From Coriobacteriaceae bacterium (GTDB lineage Bacteria > Actinomycetota > Coriobacteriia > Coriobacteriales > UMGS124): a DNA stretch of 30,755 nucleotides. Numbering within the stretch: the first letter of the stretch is position 1; every line of letters begins with the position of its first letter. The notes under the pieces were generated by a model. The model saw only the letters and a program-made list of their open reading frames with translations, made no database searches and was not told where the DNA came from. Shown here one piece after another: positions 8,463-15,513 of this stretch. The DNA lies in the NCBI GenBank assembly GCA_019420325.1, contig JAHZHK010000009.1:14905-45659 (forward strand), read 5' to 3'. The position numbers and the translations under genes were made by a program.

Positions 8463-8468
8463 ATTGTA
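8463..8468 (-). promoter_or_regulatory. Candidate -10 box for ilvD
   Basis: TACAAT on the minus strand, about 38 bases before the ilvD ATG. No good -35 hexamer is visible at 16-18 bases. Listed because ilvD is separated from ilvC by strong hairpins and may need its own promoter. Confidence 0.25.
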
Positions 8469-8574
8469 CGACGTTGCTATTCGGCGCTAGTTTTCCCCGT
8501 CCTACAATAGGCAAATCGCCACATGGACACCGCAGCATAACCCGCGTTTTACACCTTCAAAACGGCATGCAAAA

Positions 8575-8653
8575 GGCCCCGGGTCTCCTTCGGGCGCAGT
8601 TCCGCAGCGGCGCAGCCGCGAGGACTGTCTGAGCACCGAAGGACACCGGGGCC
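8575..8653. repeat. Hairpin copy 1 (nearest ilvD)
   Basis: The 5' arm at 8575-8593 pairs with 8636-8653 as 8 pairs (GGCCCCGG/CCGGGGCC), a small internal loop, then 7 pairs (CCTTCGG/CCGAAGG). The core is 8594-8635. On the minus strand it is followed by TTTT, making it the most terminator-like copy. Confidence 0.85.
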
Positions 8654-8723
8654 TCGGGCGACAGCCCTCCCGTCGGGAGCCCCTAAGCCCCCAAGCGGTA
8701 ATCCCATATTGGTCAGCACGCAA

Positions 8724-8804
8724 GGGGTCCGGGTCTCCTTCGGGCGCAGTTCCGCAGCGGCGCAGCCGCGAGGACTGTCTGAGCACCGAAGGACACCTGG
8801 GGCC
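8724..8804. repeat. Hairpin copy 2
   Basis: The core is 8744-8785. The inner arm CCTTCGG/CCGAAGG is as in copy 1. The outer arm is less perfect (GGTCCGG against CCTGGGGCC with wobbles). Minus-strand trailer CCCCTTGCGTGC. Confidence 0.85.
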
Positions 8805-8873
8805 TCGGACGACAAGCTCCCGCCGGGCGCCCTCAAGCCCCCGGCGGGAATCCCATAGAGGGCAGCATGCAAA

Positions 8874-8953
8874 GGGGCCCGGTTTGGTTCAGGCGCAGTT
8901 CCGCAGCGGCGAAGCCGCGAGGACTGTCTGAGCACTGAACCAAACCGGGCCCC
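8874..8953. repeat. Hairpin copy 3 (nearest ilvC) with 19-bp perfect arms
   Basis: 8874-8892 (GGGGCCCGGTTTGGTTCAG) is the exact reverse complement of 8935-8953. The core 8893-8934 differs from the other copies by one base in the terminal loop. It starts 26 bases after the ilvC stop. Confidence 0.9.
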
Positions 8954-8979
8954 AACGGGAATCTACCAGCTATATTCCC

Positions 8980-10002
8980 TTAGTTGTTGATCAGCTTATC
9001 CTCGTCGCTCCAGCTGTAGAGCTTGCGGATCTCGGCGCCGACAACCGCGCTCTGGTGCTCGGCGTGCAGCTTGCGCATGGCGTTGAAGTGCACCTGGCCG
9101 CCAGCCTCGGACATGTCGAGGAGGAACTCCTTGGCGAAGGTGCCGTCCTGAATGTCGGACAGGACCTTCTTCATGGCCTTCTTGGTGTCCTCGGTGATGA
9201 TCTTGGGGCCGGTGACGTAGTCGCCGTACTCGGCGGTGTTGGAAATGGAGTAGCGCATGCCGGCAAAGCCCGACTGATAGATTAGGTCGACGATGAGCTT
9301 CATCTCGTGGATGCACTCGAAGTAGGCGTTGCGGGGATCGTAGCCAGCCTCGACCAGGGTCTCAAAGCCAGCCTGCATGAGGGCGCAAACGCCACCGCAC
9401 AGAACGGCCTGCTCGCCGAACAGATCGGTCTCGGTCTCGGTGCGGAACGTGGTCTCCAGCACACCGGCGCGGGCGCCACCGATGCCAGCGGCGTAAGCCA
9501 GGGCGATGTCGAGAGCGTCGCCGGTGGCATCCTGCTCAACAGCCACGAGGCAGGGCGTGCCCTTGCCGGCCTGGTACTCGGAGCGCACAGTGTGGCCCGG
9601 GGCCTTGGGGGCGACCATGGCGACGTTGACGTCTGCCGGGGGCTTGATGAGGCCGAAGTGGATGTTGAAGCCGTGGGCAAACATGAGCGTCTTGCCGGCG
9701 GTGAGGTTGGGGGCGATGCTCTCCTTGTAGAGGGCGGCCTGCTTCTCGTCGTTGATGAGGATCATGATGATGTCGGCAGCCTTGGCGGCCTCGGCGCTGG
9801 TCATGACCTTGAGGCCCTGAGCCTCGGCCTTGGCCCAGCTCTTGGAGCCCTCGTACAGGCCGATGACCACGTCGACACCGGAGTCCTTCAGGTTCAGTGC
9901 ATGGGCATGGCCCTGGGAGCCATAGCCGATGATGGCGACGGTCTTGCCGGCCAGCTTCTGCAGATCGCAGTCCTGCTGATAGAAAATCCTGTTCTCAGCC
10001 AT
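8980..10002 (-). CDS. ilvC: Ketol-acid reductoisomerase (class I)
   Basis: 340 residues, the usual class I length. It isomerises and reduces acetolactate or acetohydroxybutyrate with NAD(P)H and Mg2+. Start at ATG 10002 with AAGGAG about 10 bases upstream. The Rossmann motif GYGSQGHAHALNL is at 26-38. The following loop (GLYEGSKSW, 48-56) carries Ser residues, which in this family usually bind the 2'-phosphate of NADPH, so NADPH preference is inferred. The catalytic region includes FGEQAVLCGG and ECIHEMKLIVDLIYQSG with the metal-binding acidic residues. It lies 53 bases after ilvN and is followed by the hairpin array. Confidence 0.97.
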   Translation of the reverse strand: MAENRIFYQQDCDLQKLAGKTVAIIGYGSQGHAHALNLKDSGVDVVIGLYEGSKSWAKAEAQGLKVMTSAEAAKAADIIMILINDEKQAALYKESIAPNLTAGKTLMFAHGFNIHFGLIKPPADVNVAMVAPKAPGHTVRSEYQAGKGTPCLVAVEQDATGDALDIALAYAAGIGGARAGVLETTFRTETETDLFGEQAVLCGGVCALMQAGFETLVEAGYDPRNAYFECIHEMKLIVDLIYQSGFAGMRYSISNTAEYGDYVTGPKIITEDTKKAMKKVLSDIQDGTFAKEFLLDMSEAGGQVHFNAMRKLHAEHQSAVVGAEIRKLYSWSDEDKLINN

Positions 10003-10055
10003 GCTCTCAAACTCCTTCTTAATGCTATCGAATGTATCCCAAAGCCCTTGACGGA

Positions 10056-10556
10056 CTACAGATGGGTAACGCTGCCGATGGTAGAACCACCACGTTGCAA
10101 GGAGACTACGCCAGTACGGCAAATCTCAAGAATCGTGTAATCCTTCATAAGGTTGATAAAGTTGTCAATGCAACGGGTCGATCCGGCAAGCTGAATAACC
10201 ATAGACTCGCGCGTGTAGTCGACGATCTTCGCCTCGTAGGCGACCAGCGCGGTGTGGATCTCCTCGCGGGTGGCGGCGTCGTTCTTCATCTTGACAAGCA
10301 GAAGCTCACGCGAGACCGAGTCCTCGTCGAGCTGCTTGACATCCATGACATCAGGCAGCTTGTAGAGTTGGTTGACAAGCTGCTCCTTGCTCTCCTCGTT
10401 GCCCTCGAAGATTGTCGTGATGCGCGAGACCTCGGGGTTCTCGGTGCAACCTACGGTGAGACTCGAGATGTTGAACTGACGGCGGCGGAACATGCTCGTC
10501 ACGCGGTTGAGCACGCCGGGTTGGTTCGACACGAGGACTGCCAGGGTGTACTTCAT
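10056..10556 (-). CDS. ilvN: Acetolactate synthase small (regulatory) subunit
   Basis: 166 residues. The N-terminal ACT domain (about 3-75: YTLAVLVSNQPGVLNRVTSM, then RRRQFNISSLTVG) binds valine for feedback inhibition in this family. The C-terminal part (about 85-160) is the usual ALS_ss C-terminal domain that activates the catalytic subunit. The ATG at 10556 follows the ilvB stop by 2 bases, and its GGGGAG ribosome site is inside the ilvB terminal codons, so the two subunits should be translationally coupled. The length is typical. Confidence 0.97.
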   Translation of the reverse strand: MKYTLAVLVSNQPGVLNRVTSMFRRRQFNISSLTVGCTENPEVSRITTIFEGNEESKEQLVNQLYKLPDVMDVKQLDEDSVSRELLLVKMKNDAATREEIHTALVAYEAKIVDYTRESMVIQLAGSTRCIDNFINLMKDYTILEICRTGVVSLQRGGSTIGSVTHL

Positions 10557-10558
10557 GG

Positions 10559-12229
10559 CTACTCCCCTTCCTTGACGATGATGTCGTCGATTGCGCCACC
10601 GGGAGGCAGCATCGGCATAACGAACTCGTCCTTGTCGATGAGGCAGTTGATGACGTAGGGGCCGGCGTAATCGAAGGCGCGGGTCAGAGCGGCGTCGAGG
10701 CCCTCGATCGAGGACACCGTCTCGCCGTCGGCACCGAAGGCCTTGGCCAGGGCGACGAAGTCGGTAGGACGGTCGAGCGTCGTCTGGGAGTGGTGGCCGT
10801 TGAAGAACAGCGTCTGCCACTGGCGCACCATGCCAAGCACACCATTGTTGAGCAGCAGGATTGTGACGGGCACGTGGTTCCAGGCAAGCGTGGCCATCTC
10901 CTGGACGCACATGCCGAAGGAGCCGTCGCCCGTGACGAGCGCCACATGCTGGCCCGTGCCCATGGCCGCGCCCAGCGAGGCGCCCAGGCCGAAGCCCATG
11001 GTGCCCAGGCCGCCGCTGGAGATGAAGGTGCGGGGCTTGGAGAGGGCAACCGTCTGGGCGGCCCACATCTGGTGCTGGCCCACGTCGGTCACCACGGGGG
11101 TATCGGGCGTGAGGTGGGCGTTGAGCTCGAGAATCGCATTGCGGGGCGTCATACCCTCGCGCTTGTCGGTGGCCTGCTCGTCCTCAAAGGCGCGCAGCTC
11201 GGCGATCTTCTCCTGCCATGCGGGACGCTCGTGGCGCTCAACCTGGTCGAGCAGGACCTCGAGCGTGAGCTTGAGATCGCCGCGCAGGGCCACGGCGGCG
11301 CGCACCGTCTTGCACAGCTCAGCGCCGTCGACGTCGATGTGAACGATCTTGGCATGCGGGGCGAAGGCAGAGACCTTGCCGGTGGAGCGGTCGTTGAAAC
11401 GCGCACCGCAGGCAATGATGCAGTCGGCCTCGTTCATGCCGACAGAGCAGGCATAATGGCCGTGCATGCCCTCCATGCCCAGGAAGCGGGGGTGGTTGGT
11501 GGGCACGCCGGAGATGCCCATCATCGAGCAGCCCACGGGCGCGTCGATCTTGTCGGCAAGGGCGAGCAACTCGTCAGTCGCAGCGGAAGCGATAAGGCCG
11601 CCACCAAAGTAGATGAAAGGACGCTCAGAGGCGTTGATGATTTCGGCAGCCTCCTCGATGCGCACCTGCTTGGCGGCATGCATCGGGTCGGCAGGCACGA
11701 CGGGGGCGGCGACGTACTCAGTCAGGGCCGCCTGAACGTCCTTGGGCACGTCGACGAGCACGGGGCCGGGGCGGTCGGACTTGGCGATGCGGAACGCCTC
11801 GCGGATGGTGTCGGCCAGCTCCTCGACCGTCTTCACGAAATAGTTGTGCTTCGTGATGGGCAGCGTGATGCCCGTGATGTCGATCTCCTGGAAGGAGTCG
11901 GTGCCGATGAGGGCGTTGGACACGTTGCCCGTGATGGCAACGAGCGGGGTGGAGTCAAGGTAGGCAGTGGCGATGCCGGTCACAAGGTTGGTGGCACCGG
12001 GGCCCGAGGTGGCAATGACGACGCCGACCTTGCCGGTGGCGCGGGCATAACCGTCGGCTGCGTGGGAGGCTCCCTGCTCATGGGCGGTCAGGACATGGTG
12101 AATCTCGTCCTGATACTTAAAGATGGAGTCGTAAATGTTAATGACCTGGCCTCCGGGATAACCGAAGACCGTCTCGCAGCCCTGCTCAATGAGCGTGCGG
12201 ACGATGATGTCCGCTCCTGAGAGTTGCAT
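10559..12229 (-). CDS. ilvB: Acetolactate synthase large (catalytic) subunit
   Basis: 556 residues. ThDP-dependent condensation of pyruvate with pyruvate or 2-ketobutyrate, the first common step of branched-chain amino acid synthesis. Start ATG 12229 with AAAGGA 8 bases upstream. The catalytic Glu lies in TAHEQGASHAADGYARATG. The ThDP motif GDGSFGMCVQEMATLAWNH ends with the LLLNN signature. FAD-binding and central domains are complete. It is the first gene of ilvBN-ilvC. The upstream region shows no leader peptide rich in Ile, Val or Leu codons and no T-box stem I, so classical attenuation is not evident. Confidence 0.97.
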   Translation of the reverse strand: MQLSGADIIVRTLIEQGCETVFGYPGGQVINIYDSIFKYQDEIHHVLTAHEQGASHAADGYARATGKVGVVIATSGPGATNLVTGIATAYLDSTPLVAITGNVSNALIGTDSFQEIDITGITLPITKHNYFVKTVEELADTIREAFRIAKSDRPGPVLVDVPKDVQAALTEYVAAPVVPADPMHAAKQVRIEEAAEIINASERPFIYFGGGLIASAATDELLALADKIDAPVGCSMMGISGVPTNHPRFLGMEGMHGHYACSVGMNEADCIIACGARFNDRSTGKVSAFAPHAKIVHIDVDGAELCKTVRAAVALRGDLKLTLEVLLDQVERHERPAWQEKIAELRAFEDEQATDKREGMTPRNAILELNAHLTPDTPVVTDVGQHQMWAAQTVALSKPRTFISSGGLGTMGFGLGASLGAAMGTGQHVALVTGDGSFGMCVQEMATLAWNHVPVTILLLNNGVLGMVRQWQTLFFNGHHSQTTLDRPTDFVALAKAFGADGETVSSIEGLDAALTRAFDYAGPYVINCLIDKDEFVMPMLPPGGAIDDIIVKEGE

Positions 12230-12246
12230 GGGCACCGTCCTTTCCT

Positions 12247-12305
12247 GGTGTACACCGCCATCGGAGTAAATTCGGCAGATTGTAGGACATTTCACACATT
12301 GCAAA
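12247..12305 (-). promoter_or_regulatory. Candidate ilvB promoter region with 10-bp palindrome
   Basis: The minus strand carries a TACAAT -10 box at 12279-12284. The best -35 candidate, TTTGCA, is 15 bases upstream, which is short. Between the -10 and the gene lies the perfect palindrome GGTGTACACC (12247-12256), a possible operator. The -10 is the only strong element. Confidence 0.35.
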
Positions 12306-12441
12306 TGTTAAAGTCGCCGTTTGGACATATTGAGGAAACAAACGGCACACGCGCCCGTCACAGGAGGCCCCAAGCACTCAAAAGGGCACCCCAAAGGTTT
12401 GTGACTAAATGGTCTTAGGGGTCGAGAAAAAGCAGCTCGCC

Positions 12442-12450
12442 TGCTAAAAT
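12442..12450 (+). promoter_or_regulatory. Extended -10 promoter for NlpC/P60 gene
   Basis: TGCTAAAAT (TGn plus TAAAAT) lies 34 bases before the ATG. The -35 region is poor, as is common with extended -10 promoters. The implied leader of about 27 bases is too short for a riboswitch. Confidence 0.45.
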
Positions 12451-12483
12451 CACCCATTAGTCTATGAAAGAAAGGTCCACACC

Positions 12484-13686
12484 ATGCAACTCAGCACACA
12501 CATAGCCCGCATGGCCGTGTTGCCCCTCGCCCTCGGCGTTGCCGTGGCAGGGCTGGGAATGGGCGTGGCTGCCCAGACGGCCCATGCCGAGGCGAGCGCC
12601 TCGACCCTGGCCGCTCTCTCCGACGCGCAGGCTCGCTACGCTGCAGCCACCCAGGAGCTCGACAGTCTCTACCAGCAGGTATACGAGGCCCAGGGCGCCT
12701 ATGAGGCAACGACCGCGCAGCTCGATGCCACCAACCAGGCCATCGCAGAGACTCAGGCCCTCATCGCCGACCAGAAAGCCCAGCTCGAGGAGGCCCAGGA
12801 TGTCCTGGCCGATCGCCTGGGCGCCGATTACCGCGCCGGCGAGGCCAACATGCTCGACGTCATCTTCTCGGCCACCAGCTTCGAAGACCTCGTCAGCCGC
12901 ATCTACTATGCCGGCAAGATCTCCGACGCCGACGCACAGGCCATCCAGGACGTGAAGGACATCAAGGCCGCCCTTGAGTCCAGCGAGGCCCAGCTGCAGG
13001 ACCAGCGCGTGCAGCAGGAGCAGCTCCAGGCCCAGCAGGCAGCCGACCTGCAAAGCCTCAACGAGCAGACTGACGCCTGCGCCGCTTATGTCGCCAGCCT
13101 CGACTACGAGGTGCAATCCCTCTACGCCCAGGCGCAGGCTGAGGCCCAGGCCGCCGCACAGGCTGCCGCCCAGCAGGTCGCCAGTGCAGCCCAGCAGCAG
13201 ATGCAGGAAGTCATCTCCGCTGCTGAGGATGCCGGTTACCACTACGACGAGAGCACCGGCGACTGGAGCGACTCCAGCGGCAATACCGTGAGCTCCGACA
13301 CGGTGAGCAACGCCACCGGCTATGACGTGAGCTCCATCATCTCGACCGCCCGGAGCTACATCGGCACCAACTACGTGCTGGGCGGCGAGAGCTACGGCGG
13401 CATCGACTGTTCCGGCCTCACCTCGGCTGCATACGGCGGGTCGCTGCCCCACTACTCAGGCGACCAGTACGACAACGTGGTGAGCAACGGCAGCTACACT
13501 TCCGACATCGGCTCGCTCAATCCCGGCGACCTGGTGTTCTACACCAACTCCAGCGGCAACATCTACCACGTTGCCCTGTATGTGGGCAACGGCCAGGTTA
13601 TCGACGCCATTCCCAACGGCGGCGTGCAGTTGCGCGACTACAACTACGTCGACGGTTACATCGGCGGCGGCACCCCTTCGGTGTAA
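12484..13686 (+). CDS. Secreted NlpC/P60 peptidoglycan hydrolase with coiled-coil N-terminus
   Basis: 400 residues, AAAGG about 8 bases before ATG. A Sec signal peptide (1-35) has an AHA cleavage site before EAS. Residues 37-245 are an Ala/Gln/Glu-rich coiled coil, as in RipA/PcsB-like hydrolases, where this region autoinhibits or links to FtsEX-type partners. A Ser/Asp/Asn linker (250-280) precedes the NlpC/P60 domain (285-400). The catalytic Cys309 is in GIDCSGL and His362 is in YHVALYVGNG. The third polar position, His in Spr-type enzymes, reads Asp374 (VIDAIPNGG). The predicted activity is cleavage of peptide stems, likely D-Glu to diamino acid bonds. Expression should be monocistronic, ending at the terminator 13715-13748. 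Confidence 0.93.
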   Translation: MQLSTHIARMAVLPLALGVAVAGLGMGVAAQTAHAEASASTLAALSDAQARYAAATQELDSLYQQVYEAQGAYEATTAQLDATNQAIAETQALIADQKAQLEEAQDVLADRLGADYRAGEANMLDVIFSATSFEDLVSRIYYAGKISDADAQAIQDVKDIKAALESSEAQLQDQRVQQEQLQAQQAADLQSLNEQTDACAAYVASLDYEVQSLYAQAQAEAQAAAQAAAQQVASAAQQQMQEVISAAEDAGYHYDESTGDWSDSSGNTVSSDTVSNATGYDVSSIISTARSYIGTNYVLGGESYGGIDCSGLTSAAYGGSLPHYSGDQYDNVVSNGSYTSDIGSLNPGDLVFYTNSSGNIYHVALYVGNGQVIDAIPNGGVQLRDYNYVDGYIGGGTPSV

Positions 13687-13714
13687 CGCCCGACACACCC
13701 CAGCGTCTCTTGCG

Positions 13715-13748
13715 CCCCGTCCGGCAACTTGGCCGGGCGGGGTTTTTT
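13715..13748 (+). terminator. Rho-independent terminator after NlpC/P60 gene
   Basis: CCCCGTCCGGC pairs with GCCGGGCGGGG (11 pairs, one G-T), 6-base loop, followed by TTTTTT. Confidence 0.92.
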
Positions 13749-13801
13749 CATTGCGTGATATGCTCGCCGCCACGCAACACGACATCGAAGGGACCGGCCC
13801 C

Positions 13802-14791
13802 GTGAAAATCTGCATCCTAGGCGACAAGGCCTACTATAAGCGCATCTTGCCTGACAATACCCGCATCGACTCCCCCGACGTGGTGTTTTTGGGGCGCGGC
13901 GCCACAAACGACGAGGTTGTGGCCGCCATGCCTGACGCGCAAATCCTCATAGCCGATGCCATCGCCACAGTCGATGCCGACCTCATCAGCCGCCTGCCGC
14001 AGCTACGCCTCATCCAAAGCGAGGGCGTGAGCTACAACAGCTTCGACTGCGCCTGCGCGGCTGAGCACGGCATCTTCGTGTGCAACAACGCGGGAATGAA
14101 CTCAGGCGCCGTCGCTGAGCAGGCGATTCTGCTCATGCTGGGTCTTCTGCGCAGCGTGGCCACAAGCGACGCGGCGGTGCGCCAGGGCAGGCAGATGGAG
14201 GTCAAGATGCACTTCATGCGCGAGGGCATCACCGATCTTGCCGACTGCACCGTGGGACTGGTGGGCATGGGAGCCATCGGGCAGGCGACGGCGGCGCGAC
14301 TGCGTGCCTTTGGGTGCCGCGTGCTGTACACCAACCGTTCGCGCAAGCCCGCCGAGCTCGAGGAAACGCTGGGCATCGAGTATGCGGAACTCGACGAGCT
14401 GCTCGTAAAGAGCGACATCGTAAGCCTGCACTGCGCGGTGACCCCTGAGACCTCGGGCATGGTCAATGCGAGCTTCCTCGCAAAGATGCGCCAGGGCTCG
14501 TACCTCGTAAACACCGCACGCGGCCAGCTCGTGGACAATGAGGCGCTTGCGGAGGCGCTTGAGCGTGGGCACCTGGCCGGGGCAGGCCTGGACACCGTGC
14601 ACCCCGAGCCCGTGGAGCTGTCGAACCCCCTGCTCCAGCTCTCACCGCAGGCTTCGCGGCGCGTGCTCTTCTCCCCGCACCTGGGCGGCATCACGACAGG
14701 CAGCATGCGCCGCGGACAGACCCACATGTGGGACAACGTGGCACGGCTTGAGGCTGGCGAGCGCCCCACGTGCATCGTGAATGGGCTCTAG
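13802..14791 (+). CDS. D-isomer-specific 2-hydroxyacid dehydrogenase
   Basis: 329 residues from GTG 13802, chosen because GAAGGGA lies 8 bases upstream and the protein starts at the usual first strand (VKICILGDKAYY). It is an NAD(P)-dependent oxidoreductase of the phosphoglycerate, hydroxypyruvate or lactate dehydrogenase family. The nucleotide-binding motif GMGAIGQ is near 155-161. Catalytic Arg is near 241 (NTARGQLVD), Glu near 270 (HPEPVE) and His near 295 (SPHLGG). The exact substrate cannot be told from sequence; the absence of a C-terminal ACT domain argues against long-form SerA. It sits between two terminators, so is monocistronic. Confidence 0.9.
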   Translation: MKICILGDKAYYKRILPDNTRIDSPDVVFLGRGATNDEVVAAMPDAQILIADAIATVDADLISRLPQLRLIQSEGVSYNSFDCACAAEHGIFVCNNAGMNSGAVAEQAILLMLGLLRSVATSDAAVRQGRQMEVKMHFMREGITDLADCTVGLVGMGAIGQATAARLRAFGCRVLYTNRSRKPAELEETLGIEYAELDELLVKSDIVSLHCAVTPETSGMVNASFLAKMRQGSYLVNTARGQLVDNEALAEALERGHLAGAGLDTVHPEPVELSNPLLQLSPQASRRVLFSPHLGGITTGSMRRGQTHMWDNVARLEAGERPTCIVNGL

Positions 14792-14813
14792 GCCCAGAGA
14801 ATCCCCCAGTACG

Positions 14814-14839
14814 AAAAGGGCCCCTCACGGGGCCCTTTT
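14814..14839. terminator. Bidirectional terminator between convergent genes
   Basis: AAAAGGGCCCC and GGGGCCCTTTT form 11 perfect pairs around TCAC, giving a T-run on both strands. It ends the dehydrogenase (plus) and the three-gene unknown operon (minus). Confidence 0.9.
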
Positions 14840-14843
14840 GCTT

Positions 14844-15494
14844 CTAGATGATGCCGAGGTTGCCTCGGTCGAAGGCGTCGGGCTTGGTCTGTCCCACAAG
14901 GCGGTCATAATAGGCCGAGAAACGCTCCACCGCGGCGCCGTTGGCGTCCGTCGCGCCCACGACACCGTGCTCGTCGCTTACAAGCATGACCTCGTCGCCA
15001 GGCCGCGCCTGCATCTCGGGATTGAAGGAGACCTCCATCTTGAGGGTCTTCGCCAGGTCGGCGATAAGCGAGTTTGCGCCCGACAGCACGCGCTCGGCAT
15101 CCATAAGCGCCACGAGCGACGTCTTGTCCCCTTCCTCGCGCACAACCCAGGCAACCTCGCCAGGCACGGGGTCGCCGGCACAGGCACGGGCGCGCTCAAT
15201 GAGGGCCTGCGCGTCCATGGGCTCAAGCGCGACATAGGGCTCAACACCCATGAGGGCGCGGCCTTGGTCGTCCACCACAAACGTCATGACGCCGTTGGGA
15301 TCCTTGAGGGCGCCTTCGGCCAAAGTCCACTCGATGTGCTGCCTCGCCCAGCTCTTGAGGCCCGCCGCAAGGCCGCGCGACTCAAAGGCATGTAGGTGCC
15401 TGCTCTTGAGCGGCAAGGCGCACTTGTGCAGACGCCAGCGCACGGAAATGACGGGCTCACCCGCAACCAAGTCCTCGGGGATGAATTCGCTCAT
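14844..15494 (-). CDS. Conserved-looking protein of unknown function (216 aa)
   Basis: 216 residues from ATG 15494, with AAGGA upstream. I do not recognise the family. It has no signal peptide or membrane segment. The composition is mixed alpha/beta, with a repeated pattern of beta strands followed by acidic loops (FVVDDQGRALMGVEP, MLVSDEHGVVGATD), suggesting two related halves. The C-terminus has an aromatic helix (VERFSAYYDRLVGQ). It is the last gene of the operon 19666-14844, 19 bases after the Ala-rich protein, and is followed directly by the shared terminator. A role linked to the two upstream proteins is inferred from spacing only. Confidence 0.7.
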   Translation of the reverse strand: MSEFIPEDLVAGEPVISVRWRLHKCALPLKSRHLHAFESRGLAAGLKSWARQHIEWTLAEGALKDPNGVMTFVVDDQGRALMGVEPYVALEPMDAQALIERARACAGDPVPGEVAWVVREEGDKTSLVALMDAERVLSGANSLIADLAKTLKMEVSFNPEMQARPGDEVMLVSDEHGVVGATDANGAAVERFSAYYDRLVGQTKPDAFDRGNLGII

Positions 15495-15513
15495 TGTCGG
15501 TCGTTCCTTCTCT

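Larger units (their letters stand above)
8574..8953. repeat. Tandem array of three long structured hairpins between ilvC and ilvD
   Basis: This fills most of the 555-base gene-free stretch 8425-8979. Three 42-base cores begin at 8594, 8744 and 8893 (periods 150 and 149). They are identical except for one loop base (C, C, A). Each core folds inside itself: GCGGC and GCCGC enclose a 3-base loop, inside CAGTTCC pairing with GGACTG. Each core is flanked by outer arms that differ between copies but remain complementary. On the minus strand, the direction of ilv transcription, each hairpin ends in a C-run and 2-4 T, then GC(A/G)TGC. The 69-70-base spacers are also related to each other. It could be an RNA attenuator or processing element, a terminator series, or a REP/BIME-like palindromic repeat. 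Confidence 0.9.

Noticed and set aside
6751..8490. 579-codon plus-strand frame opposite ilvD
   Set aside because: His/Gly/Val-rich mirror translation of ilvD with no recognisable domain.
8549..8935. A 128-codon open frame on the minus strand through the hairpin array
   Set aside because: Its product simply repeats the translation of the duplicated hairpin core three times. There is no ribosome site and the nucleotide covariation is better explained by pairing than by coding.
8574..8953. Possible CRISPR array
   Set aside because: Units are 150 bases with related spacers and large palindromes. CRISPR repeats are 24-48 bases with unrelated spacers, and no cas gene is present.
12230..12483. T-box, Ile/Val/Leu leader peptide for ilvB, or a c-di-AMP riboswitch for the NlpC/P60 gene
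   Set aside because: No T-box sequence, no run of branched-chain codons, and the extended -10 leaves only about 27 bases of leader on the plus strand. No ydaO consensus segments were seen.
13571..13801. Upstream extension of the 2-hydroxyacid dehydrogenase frame
   Set aside because: It would begin inside the NlpC/P60 gene and run through a strong terminator. GTG 13802 has a good ribosome site and matches family start.
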